NCBI RefSeq assembly: GCF_014397785.1
Contig: NZ_VZQQ01000041.1
Coordinates: 1 to 56,425 of the forward strand
Source of the DNA: Paraburkholderia podalyriae
GTDB lineage: Bacteria; Pseudomonadota; Gammaproteobacteria; Burkholderiales; Burkholderiaceae
DNA length: 56,425 bases
Reading direction: 5' to 3'
Below the pieces are notes generated by a model that saw only the letters and a program-made list of their open reading frames with translations, was not told the origin of the DNA and searched no databases. The position numbers and the translations under genes are program-made. Shown here piece after piece: positions 26,065-35,469 of the stretch (position 1 is its first letter; the number at the start of each line of letters is the position of its first letter).

Positions 26065-26871
26065 TCAACCAAGTCCGAATGTGGTCCTCAGGCTTGCATC
26101 GACCGGACCAGCAGGCATGAAACGGCGCAACTTGCTCAGCAACGATGCCTGTCCGGCTGGCGTGCGGCGCATACGCCAGGCGCCAAGCGCCGCTTCGACA
26201 ATCGTGTTTGCCACGCCATCGGGCTCGGGGGCGCTTTTGACACTGTTCACGACTGCGCTCGTCGCAAGGGCACGCTCGCGGTCATAGTCGGCGATTTTCG
26301 AACCCGCCTGGGGCGCATTGATGTCGAGATTGGTCCTGGTAAAAGTCGGTTCGACCAGCGATGCGCGTATGCCGAACTGGCGCACCTCATGATCCAGGGT
26401 TTCGGTCAGCCCTTCCACGGCATGCTTGGACGCCGAATAGAGTCCCATGTAGGGCGCAGGGAGAAACCCGAGCACCGAACTGACATTGACGATCCTTCCA
26501 CCGCGTTGCACCCGCATATGGGGGAGGACAGCCTGTGTGGTGCGCAGAATGCTGAATACATTGGTATCGAACAGAGACGAGGCCTCGGCGGCCGACGTTT
26601 CCTCGACCGCGCCAATCATGCTCGTTCCTGCATTGTTGACAAGCACGTCGATTCGCGTCGCGCGATCGATGACGAACTGGATTCCAGCCAGGACCGAAGC
26701 ATCGTTGCGAACATCCATCTCGAGCAGCTCGACTCCCGTGATAGGCGCCGCTTTTGCGATGCTGCGCACGGTGCCAAATACGCGGCACCCCCGCCCGGCA
26801 AACTTCTCGGCGGCGGCGCGTCCGATACCCGATGACACGCCGGTAACAACGACAACAGTGGAATTCGACAT
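26065..26871 (-). CDS. Short-chain dehydrogenase/reductase
   Basis: A 268-residue classical SDR. The cofactor motif T-G-V-S-S-G-I-G is at residues 10-17, N-N-A-G at about 81-84, the catalytic Ser in V-S-S-V-L-G and Y-S-A-S-K at about 147-151. The T-V-R-S after the second strand suggests NADP preference. Substrate unknown; many such enzymes near efflux genes act on aldehydes, ketones or sterol-like compounds. The start is 36 bases downstream of the RND gene's stop on the same strand, so it may be the last gene of efflux operon 2. Confidence 0.9.
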   Translation of the reverse strand: MSNSTVVVVTGVSSGIGRAAAEKFAGRGCRVFGTVRSIAKAAPITGVELLEMDVRNDASVLAGIQFVIDRATRIDVLVNNAGTSMIGAVEETSAAEASSLFDTNVFSILRTTQAVLPHMRVQRGGRIVNVSSVLGFLPAPYMGLYSASKHAVEGLTETLDHEVRQFGIRASLVEPTFTRTNLDINAPQAGSKIADYDRERALATSAVVNSVKSAPEPDGVANTIVEAALGAWRMRRTPAGQASLLSKLRRFMPAGPVDASLRTTFGLG

Positions 26872-26907
26872 GAACAGCTCCCTTCAGGTGGAATTGATGG
26901 TGTTTCT

Positions 26908-29900
26908 TTAACTGCGCGTGTCGAGCGCTTCCTGCAGCGTTTGCCCGGAAGGCTGCGCCTGCTGATGCCGATCTTTGCGCGAGCCAGCGGTACTGTCGGG
27001 TCGAATCTTGAACCAGATCGAATACATGGCCGGCAGGAACACCAGGGTCAAAATCGTCCCGGCGAACGTGCCGCCGATCAGCGTGTAGGCGAGGGTTCCC
27101 CAGAACACCGAGTGGGTCAGCGGAATGAAAGCGAGGATCGCCGCCATGGCGGTGAGGATCACCGGGCGGGCACGCTGCACAGTGGCTTCGACGACCGCGT
27201 GGAATGGATCCAGGCCCGCGTGTTCGTTCTGATGGATCTGCCCGATCAGGATCAGCGTGTTGCGCATCAGGATGCCCGACAGCGCAATGAGGCCAACCAG
27301 CGCATTGATGCCGAACGGCTGCCGGAACAGGATCAACGTTGGCACCACCCCGATCAAGCCCAGCGGGCTGGTCAGGAACACCATCACCATCGCGGAGATC
27401 GAGCGCACCTGGAAGATGATGATGATGAGCGTAACCGCCAGCATGATCGGGAAGAGCGGCAACATGGCGTTCGTCGCTTTGGCCGATTCCTCGATGGAGC
27501 CCGCCTCTTCGATACGGTAGCCGGTCGGAAGCTTGGCGATGATCGGTTGAAGCTGCTTCGTGATCGCCGTCGATACGTCCGGCGGCTGCAAGTTGTCGGC
27601 GATGTCGCCACGTACCGTGATCGTCGGCACGCGGTCGCGCCAGCGCATAACCGGTTCCTCCATGCGCACGTCGACCTTGCCCACCTGCGACAGCGGGACG
27701 CGTTGCCCGCCCGCGCCAGCCAGCGTGAAGTCGCCGATCCGGGCCGGATCGAGCCGGATGTCGCCGGCCGAACGCGCCATGACCTGCACGGTTCGGATGT
27801 CCTCACGCACGGCGGTGACAGGCACCCCGCTGAGCAGGAATTGCAGCTGTTGCGCCACGGCACTGGAAGTCAACCCCACCGCTTGCAAGCGATCCTGCTG
27901 CAACGTGAAGTGCAGCGTGGGCGTGCGCGTCCCCCAGTCAGCGTTGACCGTGCGCATCATCGGACTGACATCCATCGCCTGCTCGACTTCTCCCGCAATA
28001 CCGCGCAGCTTGTCCGGGTCCGGGCCAGAGATACGGTAGGCGACCGGGTACGGCGAATACGGACCGAACACGAGTTGCGTGACCCGCACGCGCGCCTCGG
28101 AGGCGAGACCGTTGGCGACTGCCTGACGCAGTCGCTGCTTCAATGCGTCGCGCTCATCCTGGCTGTCCGTGCGCACTACGATCTTCGCGAACGACGGATC
28201 GGGCAGTTCCGGTCCCATCGCCAGGTAAAAGCGCGGCGCACCTTGCCCGACGTAAGCGGTGACGATCCTGGCTTCCTTCTGTCTGGCGAGCCAGGCTTCC
28301 ACCTTCTGCGTGGCGGCGCTGGTTTGGGAGATGGACGTGCCATAGGGCATCTGCACCTCGACCAGCACTTCAGGACGGTCGGAGATCGGGAAGAATTGTT
28401 TCTTGACCACGCCCATGCCGACGATGGCCAGGACGAAGAGGCCGACGACCGAACCGGCGACCAGCCACTTGCGCGCGATGACGCGCGTGAGCAGTTGACG
28501 GAAGCGGTTGTAGCGCGGCGTGTCGTAGATCGCTTCGTGGCCGCCTTCGACCTTTTTGAAATCGGGGAGCATCTTTACACCCAGGTAGGGCGTGAAGACC
28601 ACCGCGACGACCCACGATGCGATCAGCGCAATGCCGACGATCCAGAACATGTTGCTGGTGTATTCGCCGGCCGTGGAGCGCGCGAAGCCATTGGGCATGA
28701 AGCCGACGGCCGTCACCAGCGTGCCCGCCAGCATCGGCGCGGCCGTATGGCTCCACGCATAGGCAGAGGCGGCCACGCGGCTGTAGCCCTCCTCCATCTT
28801 CACCACCATCATTTCGATGGCGATGATCGCGTCGTCCACCAGCAGGCCCAGCGCAAGGATCAGCGATCCGAGGGTGATGCGGTCGAAGTTCTTGCCGGTT
28901 GCGGCCATCACGACGAACACGACCGCGAGTGTCAGCGGTACGGCCGCGGCAACGACGAGGCCCACGCGCCAGCCCATGCTGACGAAACTCACCAGCATGA
29001 CCACCAGCAGCGCGACAAAAAACTTCACCATGAACTCGTCGACCGCCGAATGAATGTTGACGGCCTGATCGGTGACTTTGGTCAGGCTCATGCCCAACGG
29101 CAGCCCGGCGTTGACCGCGCCGACTTCGCTGTCCAGCGCCTTGCCGAGCTCGAGCCCGTTCCAACCATCGCGCATGACGATGCCCAGCAGCAGTGCCGGT
29201 TCGCCGTTGTTGCGGATCATGAACGTCGCCGGATCTTCATAACCGCGCGTGACGGTGGCGATGTCCGACAGCTTCAGCGTGCGGCCCTGCGCCACGACTG
29301 GCGTGTCGCGGATCTTCTGCAAGTTGTCGAAGGCACCGTCCAGGCGAATGAATAGCTCCGGACCTTTGGTCTCCACGGAGCCGGCCGGCGTCAGCGCGTT
29401 CTGACCGTTGAGTGCGGCGAACACATCCTGCGGGCTCACGCCCAGCGTTGCCAGGCGGTCATGTGAGAGCTCGACATAGATCCGCTCCGCCTGCTCACCG
29501 ATGATGTTGACCTTCTTCACGCCCGGCACGTGCAGCAGCCGTTGGCGCAGCGTCTCGGCATCGCGAACGAGCAGGCGCTGCGGTTCACCCTTCGCCTTCA
29601 GGGCAAACAGCGCGAAGGTAACATCCGCGTATTCGTCGTTGACCATCGGTCCGATCACGCCGGATGGAAGATTGCCTGCCTCATCGCTGATTTTTTTCCG
29701 GGCCTGGTAGAACTGTTCCTGCACTTCCGACGGCGGGGTGCTGTCGAGCAATGTCAAGGTCGTGAAGGCGAGGCCTGGTCGTGTGTAGGTCTCGGTCCGG
29801 TCGTACCAGCGCAGCTCCTGCATGCGCTTCTCGATCTTCTCGGCGACCTGATCGTGCATTTCCTGCGCGGTGGCTCCGGGCCACGCGGTGATGATAGTCA

Positions 29901-30048
29901 TCACCTTGACCGTGAAGGCGGGGTCTTCCGCCCGGCCCAGCTTGAAGAACGAAACGAGCCCCGCCAGCGAGATCAGGCAGATCAGGAACAGGGTGACGGA
30001 GCGCTCGCGCACAGCGAGCGCCGACAGGTTGAAACGGCCTTCGCTCAC
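26908..30048 (-). CDS. RND efflux transporter permease (RND system 2)
   Basis: A 1,046-residue proton-driven multidrug-type efflux pump. It begins with GTG overlapping the adaptor's TGA (GTGA). Helix 4 keeps both acidic residues in G-L-L-V-D-D-A-I-I-A-I-E. The helix 10 position usually held by Lys in AcrB is Arg in G-I-L-M-R-N-T-L-I-L, as is normal for this subgroup. The periplasmic part has P-G-A-T-A-Q-E-M-H-D-Q-V-A near residue 50 and the internal repeat. It forms a tripartite pump with the adaptor upstream and the divergent NodT channel at 31938. Confidence 0.93.
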   Translation of the reverse strand: MSEGRFNLSALAVRERSVTLFLICLISLAGLVSFFKLGRAEDPAFTVKVMTIITAWPGATAQEMHDQVAEKIEKRMQELRWYDRTETYTRPGLAFTTLTLLDSTPPSEVQEQFYQARKKISDEAGNLPSGVIGPMVNDEYADVTFALFALKAKGEPQRLLVRDAETLRQRLLHVPGVKKVNIIGEQAERIYVELSHDRLATLGVSPQDVFAALNGQNALTPAGSVETKGPELFIRLDGAFDNLQKIRDTPVVAQGRTLKLSDIATVTRGYEDPATFMIRNNGEPALLLGIVMRDGWNGLELGKALDSEVGAVNAGLPLGMSLTKVTDQAVNIHSAVDEFMVKFFVALLVVMLVSFVSMGWRVGLVVAAAVPLTLAVVFVVMAATGKNFDRITLGSLILALGLLVDDAIIAIEMMVVKMEEGYSRVAASAYAWSHTAAPMLAGTLVTAVGFMPNGFARSTAGEYTSNMFWIVGIALIASWVVAVVFTPYLGVKMLPDFKKVEGGHEAIYDTPRYNRFRQLLTRVIARKWLVAGSVVGLFVLAIVGMGVVKKQFFPISDRPEVLVEVQMPYGTSISQTSAATQKVEAWLARQKEARIVTAYVGQGAPRFYLAMGPELPDPSFAKIVVRTDSQDERDALKQRLRQAVANGLASEARVRVTQLVFGPYSPYPVAYRISGPDPDKLRGIAGEVEQAMDVSPMMRTVNADWGTRTPTLHFTLQQDRLQAVGLTSSAVAQQLQFLLSGVPVTAVREDIRTVQVMARSAGDIRLDPARIGDFTLAGAGGQRVPLSQVGKVDVRMEEPVMRWRDRVPTITVRGDIADNLQPPDVSTAITKQLQPIIAKLPTGYRIEEAGSIEESAKATNAMLPLFPIMLAVTLIIIIFQVRSISAMVMVFLTSPLGLIGVVPTLILFRQPFGINALVGLIALSGILMRNTLILIGQIHQNEHAGLDPFHAVVEATVQRARPVILTAMAAILAFIPLTHSVFWGTLAYTLIGGTFAGTILTLVFLPAMYSIWFKIRPDSTAGSRKDRHQQAQPSGQTLQEALDTRS

Positions 30049-31160
30049 GGACGGACTCCCTCGGTCGACATCGCGACGGCTTGACCTGTCACCCGGACCC
30101 GCTCGCCTTCGCGCAGCAGCTGCGCGCCGAGCGCGACGATCCGGTCGCCTTGCCTGATCTCACCGGCGACGCGGGCACTATCGTCGTCCAGATGTTCGAC
30201 GGTAACCGGCCGCCAGGAAACCTTTGCCGGTTCGCCGTTAATGACCCACACCCCGGGTCCCTTGCCCCCGTCCAGCAGTGCACCAATCGGCACCTGCAAA
30301 CCACCCAGCACCGCGGAACGCGCGTCCGGAATCTGGATCGTGACCGTGGCGCCCAACGGCGCATTAGCCAGTTCTCCCTGCAGCACATACCGCGCTTCAA
30401 AGGTCCGGGTATGAGAATCCGCAGCGTCGGAGAGCTGGCGCAGCGTGGCCGGTACGCTCACGCCGCTGTTGCCGAACAGCGTGGCTTGCGCGACCGAACC
30501 GACGGCGGGGCGCAGGGTTTCCGGTAGCTGGACAACGGCCTCGCGAGGCCCGGCGTGCGCCAGGCGCACCACGGGCTGGCCGGCGCTGACGACCTGGCCC
30601 GGTTCGGCCAGCGTTTCCATCACGACGCCATCGCCGTCCGCCAGCAGTTCGGCATAGCCGGTCGCGTTGCGCGCAACGTCGGCGTCAGCCACGGCCGCGC
30701 TGAGCTGCGCTTTGGCGGCATCGGCCGCCGCCTTGGTCTGGTCATAGGCCGATGCCGATATCGCGCCGGTGCCGCGCAGGTCGCGATAGCGCTCCTCATC
30801 CTGCGCGGTCTGCTGCGCGCGTGCTCGCGCGGCGGTGACCGCGTCCTGCCGGGCCTGCGCGGCAAGCTTCAGATCGATGGGGTCGATGCGCATCAGCGGC
30901 TGACCGCGCTTGACAGTTTGTCCGGCATCCACCAGCCGCTCGAGCACCTTGCCGGAGACGCGAAATCCCAGGTCGCTCTGCACGCGCGCGGCGACGGTTC
31001 CGGTAAACGAACGGGACGCCGGGATCGCCGCCTGAGCAATGGCGGTGCGCACAAGGGGCGCCTCGGTGCGCGGATCGGACGGTGCTTTTGCGCCGCAGGC
31101 GGCTAGCGCAAGTGGCAGTGCACAGACGACTGCAGAGGTAACAAGGCGACGTCGGAGCAT
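30045..31160 (-). CDS. Periplasmic adaptor (MFP) subunit of RND system 2
   Basis: A 371-residue membrane fusion lipoprotein. The signal ends at the lipobox A-L-A-A-C-G (Cys near residue 21). The lipoyl half-motif F-R-V-S-G-K-V-L-E-R-L-V-D-A-G-Q-T-V lies around residue 70, the coiled-coil hairpin from about 95 to 165 is Ala/Gln-rich, and G-D-G-V-V closes the lipoyl domain. It is the first gene of the leftward efflux transcript; its promoter region carries the dyad at 31206-31229, directly downstream of the TetR gene on the same strand. Confidence 0.92.
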   Translation of the reverse strand: MLRRRLVTSAVVCALPLALAACGAKAPSDPRTEAPLVRTAIAQAAIPASRSFTGTVAARVQSDLGFRVSGKVLERLVDAGQTVKRGQPLMRIDPIDLKLAAQARQDAVTAARARAQQTAQDEERYRDLRGTGAISASAYDQTKAAADAAKAQLSAAVADADVARNATGYAELLADGDGVVMETLAEPGQVVSAGQPVVRLAHAGPREAVVQLPETLRPAVGSVAQATLFGNSGVSVPATLRQLSDAADSHTRTFEARYVLQGELANAPLGATVTIQIPDARSAVLGGLQVPIGALLDGGKGPGVWVINGEPAKVSWRPVTVEHLDDDSARVAGEIRQGDRIVALGAQLLREGERVRVTGQAVAMSTEGVRP

Positions 31161-31205
31161 GAAAGACCCATTGACGGTGTGATCGGGACTTTCATTATGG
31201 TTATA

Positions 31206-31229
31206 GTGACTAAATTAGTCAATAGTCAC
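31206..31229. promoter_or_regulatory. Operator-like dyad before the MFP-RND genes
   Basis: GTGACTA at 31206-31212 and TAGTCAC at 31223-31229 are exact reverse complements spaced by 10 bases. A nested 15-base palindrome, TGACTAA-A-TTAGTCA, spans 31207-31221. It lies 46 bases upstream of the adaptor ATG and 15 bases after the TetR stop. The same architecture recurs at 31890-31913, which points to one regulator controlling both transcripts. Confidence 0.7.
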
Positions 31230-31243
31230 ACGTGGTTGTCGTG

Positions 31244-31861
31244 TCACGGCGACAGGCTGCGGAGTACCAGACTGGAGAGTTGCGCGGGCGCGAGCTCGGT
31301 GGTATCGAGGTTGTACTGCAGTAGCAATGGGTTGAGGTAGGGGCGCATAACCAGATAGATCGCCATGGCGGTTTCGTCCAGTGGCGTCTTGCGTTCGAAG
31401 TCTCCGCTTTGCCGGCCTTCCTGCAGAACATCCTGCAGCAGGTTCTGCACGCGCGCTTCGTAGGCCTGCACCGCCTGCCAGTTTTCCGTGGCTGCCGAAG
31501 CGGCGATGTCGTAGAGCTTACGGTCCTGGAAAAACAGCCGAAGGCTTGCTTCCGTAGAGACCTTGAACATGCGCCGCAGCTTTTCCGGCGGCAGCCCGGC
31601 CTCCGCGACAGCAGCCCGGACGTCGCTTTCGATCTCGTGCAGGCAGTTCGCGCAGATCATCTCGCCGATCGCCTGCTTCGACTCGAAAAACTTGTAGATG
31701 TAGGCCTTCGAAAAGCCGATGGCCTTCGCGAGATCGGAGACGGTCGTCTTTTCATAGCCGTACCGGCTGAAGTGCTCGGTGGCTGCGGCAATGATCTGAT
31801 CCCGTACCTCGTGGTCGGCGGGGCCGCGCGCCGGGATGGGGGAAGTGGAGGCTTTTTTCAT
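31244..31861 (-). CDS. TetR-family repressor of RND system 2
   Basis: A 205-residue TetR-type regulator. The DNA-binding domain (residues 20-66) contains I-I-A-A-A-T-E-H-F-S-R-Y-G-Y-E-K-T-T-V-S-D-L-A and the recognition helix F-S-K-A-Y-I-Y-K-F-F-E-S-K. The C-terminal helical domain would bind an inducer and dimerise. It lies between the divergent arms of an efflux system, and both flanks carry the matched dyads GTGACTA-N10-TRGTCAC. The family normally represses such genes until a pump substrate binds. It is transcribed from the same intergenic region as the NodT gene, so it probably also represses itself. Confidence 0.92.
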   Translation of the reverse strand: MKKASTSPIPARGPADHEVRDQIIAAATEHFSRYGYEKTTVSDLAKAIGFSKAYIYKFFESKQAIGEMICANCLHEIESDVRAAVAEAGLPPEKLRRMFKVSTEASLRLFFQDRKLYDIAASAATENWQAVQAYEARVQNLLQDVLQEGRQSGDFERKTPLDETAMAIYLVMRPYLNPLLLQYNLDTTELAPAQLSSLVLRSLSP

Positions 31862-31889
31862 GGGTATAGCATACAGGAATGGACAACTA

Positions 31890-31913
31890 GTGACTATTTG
31901 GTATTATGGTCAC
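31890..31913. promoter_or_regulatory. Operator-like dyad between TetR and NodT genes
   Basis: GTGACTA at 31890-31896 and TGGTCAC at 31907-31913 form a dyad with a 10-base spacer, one mismatch away from the site at 31206-31229 in its outer arms. It lies 24 bases before the NodT start and 28 bases after the divergent TetR start, a position where binding would block both promoters. Confidence 0.7.
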
Positions 31914-31937
31914 GCCCAGAACCTTGCGAAGACGCCC

Positions 31938-33398
31938 ATGCTACCCAAACCCATCCTTGCCGCGTTTATTGTCGCCAGCCTGTTGGCAGGCTGCGCTGTA
32001 GGCCCCGATTATGCCCGGCCCAATGTAGCCATGCCGGAGCGGTTCCAGGGCCAGGCCGCGGTGGATCACCGGCACGCGGCGGCCCGTGCCGACCTTGTCA
32101 CGTGGTGGACGGGTTTCGGTGATCCGCAACTCACACGGCTCGTCTCGCTCGCGCTGGAACAGAACCTGGACCTCGCGCAGGCAGCCGCTCGCGTGTCGCA
32201 GGCGCGCGCGGGACTTGGCGCGGCGAATGCCGCGCTGCTGCCGTCCGGCAATGTCAGCGGCCAGGCGGCGCGAGTCTACCAGTCGGTTGAAACCCCGTTG
32301 GGGCGAGTCCTGAATTCGACGCCCGGTTTCGATCGCTACGGCAATGATTACGAGGCTGATTTCAACGCGAGCTGGGAACTGGATGTGTTTGGTGGCCTGC
32401 GTCGCGGGCGGGAAGCGGCACTTGCCGAATACCAGGCTTCGGAAGCGGGTGCGGTGGCCACGCGCCTGGCAGTGGCGGCGCAGACTGCCGATATTTACAT
32501 CACGATTCGTGGATTGCAGGCCCGTCTGAAGGTTGCCCGCCGGCAGGTGCAGACGCAGCAGGATCTGCTCTCGACCATCAAGCTCCTGTATGGCAAAGGA
32601 TTGGCGGCCGACCTTCAGGTGAGCCAGGCTGAAGGTGCGCTGGCCCAGGTACAGGCATCCGTCCCGGTCCTCGAGGCGGGTCTGGATGCGGCCATGAACG
32701 CGCTGGACGTGATGCTGGGTTCGCAGCCCGGCACGCATCGGGCCGAACTGGTCGAAGCTGGCGACATCCCGGTCGCCCCGCAGATCGCGGACACCGGATC
32801 GCCGGGAGAGTTGCTCAGGCGCCGGCCCGACCTGATCGTGGCCGAGCGTCGCCTGGCTGCGTCGAACGCGCGCATCGGCGTCGCGATCGCAGAGTATTAC
32901 CCCAAGGTGTCGCTCAGCGGACTGATCGGCAGCGCCACCTCGGTGGCCAGCGGCAACCTGTTCAGTAGCGGCGCCAGTCAGGCCGCTGGCGTGCTGGGCC
33001 TGCGCTGGCGTCTGTTCGACTTCGGCCGCATCAACGCGCAGATCGGCCAGGCCAAGGGCCAGCAGGCCGAGATGCTCGCCGCGTACCGGCTGGCAGCGCT
33101 GCATGCGACCGAAGATGTCGAGAACGCTTTCTCGGCACTGGTCAAGCGCGAGGAACAGACTGCGGTGCTCGACCAGGGAGTGAACTCGCTCGGCCGGGCG
33201 CGAGCCGCCTCGTTCGCGGCCTACCAAAATGGTGTCGTCAGCCTGATTGAAGTGTTGCAGGCCGACGAGAACCTGCTGCGAGCCTCGGATGAGCGTGTGC
33301 AGGCGCAAACGGAATCGGCACGCGCGGCGATTGCTGCCTTCAAGGCGCTCGGTGGCGGTTGGCAACCGAGCGAATCCGAGGCGGTCGCCATCAAATAG
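31938..33398 (+). CDS. NodT-family outer membrane efflux lipoprotein (RND system 2)
   Basis: A 486-residue outer membrane channel. The signal ends at the lipobox L-L-A-G-C-A-V-G-P-D-Y (Cys about residue 17), the standard opening of this family. W-W-T-G-F-G-D-P-Q-L follows near residue 54, then two OEP repeats, R-R-P-D-L-I-V-A-E-R at about 295 and the terminal G-G-G-W-Q-P. It is transcribed divergently from the TetR, MFP and RND genes. Splitting the channel from its pump around the regulator allows both arms to be controlled from matched operators. Confidence 0.92.
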   Translation: MLPKPILAAFIVASLLAGCAVGPDYARPNVAMPERFQGQAAVDHRHAAARADLVTWWTGFGDPQLTRLVSLALEQNLDLAQAAARVSQARAGLGAANAALLPSGNVSGQAARVYQSVETPLGRVLNSTPGFDRYGNDYEADFNASWELDVFGGLRRGREAALAEYQASEAGAVATRLAVAAQTADIYITIRGLQARLKVARRQVQTQQDLLSTIKLLYGKGLAADLQVSQAEGALAQVQASVPVLEAGLDAAMNALDVMLGSQPGTHRAELVEAGDIPVAPQIADTGSPGELLRRRPDLIVAERRLAASNARIGVAIAEYYPKVSLSGLIGSATSVASGNLFSSGASQAAGVLGLRWRLFDFGRINAQIGQAKGQQAEMLAAYRLAALHATEDVENAFSALVKREEQTAVLDQGVNSLGRARAASFAAYQNGVVSLIEVLQADENLLRASDERVQAQTESARAAIAAFKALGGGWQPSESEAVAIK

Positions 33399-33476
33399 CA
33401 ACCGTACACAGCCGTAACGCCTAACCCGGAACGTGAAACCTGGCCATCGTTCCTTGCTTGATGAGGGCTTCGCCGC

Positions 33477-34106
33477 ATGCCATCCGAACGAATGACGCGA
33501 GCAGAAAGCCGCGAGCAGACCCGGCGGCGCTTGCTCGACGCAGCGGCGTCGTGCATCGCCGAGAAAGGGTTTGCTGCGACCAGCGTGGAGGACATCGCCG
33601 CCAAGGCCGGCTATACCCGCGGCGCGTTTTACTCGAACTTCAGCAGCAAAAACGATCTATCCGTCGAACTGCTCCGTCTCGATCACCAGAAGATGCAAGA
33701 AAACTTGCAGAAGTTGCTAGACGCCGCTCCGTCCATCGAAAACCTGCAAGTACAACTAGCCTCGGTGTACGCGCAGTGCTATCGCGACGACAACCACTAC
33801 ATCATCTGGGCTGAGGCGCGCTTGCACGCCATGCGTGACGTGAAATTCCGGCAATGTGTGAACGCCCTATGCATGGAAAAGCGCGACATGATTGCGTACT
33901 TCATCGAGCAGTTCTGCAAGCGCCTTGACATACAGTTGCCAAGCCCTTTCGCCGACCACGCGCTCGCCGCTATCGCATTGATCGACGGCATCCTTTACTT
34001 CAACAAGACGATGCCCAATGAGTTGTCGAACGCTTCGGCCCAAGCGATTTTGAGCAACGTTTTTACAAAGATGTTCTGCAATGCGCCAGTCCTGACTGAA
34101 ACTTAG
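33477..34106 (+). CDS. TetR-family regulator
   Basis: A 209-residue TetR-type protein. The helix-turn-helix region is R-R-R-L-L-D-A-A-A-S-C-I-A-E-K-G-F-A-A-T-S-V-E-D-I-A with recognition helix Y-T-R-G-A-F-Y-S-N-F-S-S-K. The C-terminal domain (about 80-205) is helical and Cys-containing. It starts 78 bases after the NodT gene on the same strand and is convergent with the cytochrome c gene at 34148. Its target is not clear: no palindrome like those at 31206 or 31890 is seen at its own start. A second regulator for the same pump is one possibility. Confidence 0.9.
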   Translation: MPSERMTRAESREQTRRRLLDAAASCIAEKGFAATSVEDIAAKAGYTRGAFYSNFSSKNDLSVELLRLDHQKMQENLQKLLDAAPSIENLQVQLASVYAQCYRDDNHYIIWAEARLHAMRDVKFRQCVNALCMEKRDMIAYFIEQFCKRLDIQLPSPFADHALAAIALIDGILYFNKTMPNELSNASAQAILSNVFTKMFCNAPVLTET

Positions 34107-34147
34107 TTTGGTCTTGCGCCTCCTCCACAGATACACCGACCAGCCGA

Positions 34148-35452
34148 TCACCGCGCCGCCCGGGTCGACTGTCGCAGCTTCGCGACCTCCGCCACGCCGA
34201 GCGCCGGCGCGCCGTTGTTCCAGCCCGCGCGCACGAAGCTCAGTACGTCGGCGATCTGTTGATCGTCGAGCACCGCCGCGAAGCCGGGCATCGGGAACGG
34301 CGACGGCATGCCGTTGATCACCAGATCGCCGGTGCCGTTCAGCGTCACATTGATCAGCGACGACGCATCCTTCGCAAGCACGTTCGGATTGCCGGCGAGC
34401 GGCGCGAGCATCGGCGCGAAGCCGCGTCCGTCGACGCCGTGGCAATGCATGCAATACGCGGTATAGACGCGCGCGCCGGCATCGTGCGCGGGGCGATCGA
34501 GCGACACCTTCGTCGCCTGCGGATCGTACGTGTAGGGCGCCGCACCGTTGCCGCTGGCCGGCGGCAACGACTTCAGATACGTCGAAATCGCCGCGACGTC
34601 CTGATCGTTCATGGCTTGCGTGCTGTTGTTGATCACGCCCGTCATCGAGCCGAACGCCGAAGCGTGGCGATTCGCGCCGGTCTTCAGGAACGTGCGCAGA
34701 TCCTCGTCGCTCCAGCGGCCAAGCCCGGTGTTGTGCTCGCCGGTCAGGTTCGACGCGAACCAGCCGTCGAGCAGCGCGCCGCTCAGGAACGCACTGCCGC
34801 TTTCGTCGAGCGCGCTTTCCTGGAACGCGACGCCGCGCGGCGTGTGGCACGACCCGCAATGCCCGAGCCCTTGCACCAGATACGCGCCGCGATTCCACGC
34901 GACGTCCTTGCCCGGCTTGTCGCGGTACGCGCCCTTCTCCAGAAACGCCATGTTCCAGAACTTCAGCGGCCAGCGCATGTTCAACGGCCATTTGATATCG
35001 GACTCGCGATTCGCCTGCTGCACGGGTGCGACGCCGTGCATGAAGAACGCGTACAGCGCCTTCGCGTCGTCGTCGCTGACCTTCGCATAGGACGGATACG
35101 GCATCGCCGGATACAGGTTGTGGCCGTCTTTCGCGACACCCTCGCGCAGTGCCCGCGCGAAGTCCGCTTCGGTGTAGCCGCCGATACCGGTCTGCGCGTC
35201 CGGCGTGATGTTGGTCACGTAGATGCGGCCCATCGGCGTGCTCATCGGCAAGCCGCCGGCGAACGGCTTGCCCTTCGGCGCCGTGTGACAGGCAGCGCAA
35301 TCGCCGAGTTGAGCGAGATAGGCGCCGCGTTGCACGAGCGCCTGGTCGGCGGCGGAGCGGGTTGCCGGAGTTGCCGCCCCGGCAGGCACCTGCGCGAGAA
35401 ACGGCAATGCCACGCACAACACCGCGCCAAGACCCTTCAGCGTGTTTTTCAT
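34148..35452 (-). CDS. Tri-haem cytochrome c subunit of a periplasmic oxidoreductase
   Basis: A 434-residue exported cytochrome with a Sec signal (residues 1-27). Three covalent haem sites are present: C-A-A-C-H at about residue 52, C-G-S-C-H at about 199 and C-M-H-C-H at about 335, the arrangement of the membrane-linked cytochrome subunits of alcohol, gluconate and aldehyde dehydrogenases. It is the third gene after the 2Fe-2S and molybdopterin subunits, 17 bases downstream of the latter, and would carry electrons from them to ubiquinone or a terminal oxidase. The C-terminus has no obvious membrane anchor. Confidence 0.92.
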   Translation of the reverse strand: MKNTLKGLGAVLCVALPFLAQVPAGAATPATRSAADQALVQRGAYLAQLGDCAACHTAPKGKPFAGGLPMSTPMGRIYVTNITPDAQTGIGGYTEADFARALREGVAKDGHNLYPAMPYPSYAKVSDDDAKALYAFFMHGVAPVQQANRESDIKWPLNMRWPLKFWNMAFLEKGAYRDKPGKDVAWNRGAYLVQGLGHCGSCHTPRGVAFQESALDESGSAFLSGALLDGWFASNLTGEHNTGLGRWSDEDLRTFLKTGANRHASAFGSMTGVINNSTQAMNDQDVAAISTYLKSLPPASGNGAAPYTYDPQATKVSLDRPAHDAGARVYTAYCMHCHGVDGRGFAPMLAPLAGNPNVLAKDASSLINVTLNGTGDLVINGMPSPFPMPGFAAVLDDQQIADVLSFVRAGWNNGAPALGVAEVAKLRQSTRAAR

Positions 35453-35469
35453 GTCGGGCTCCTTGCGCG

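Noticed and set aside
26941..29355. 804-codon open frame on the plus strand opposite RND system 2
   Set aside because: Same argument: mirror of the pump's codon bias, with low-complexity Arg/His/Asp composition.
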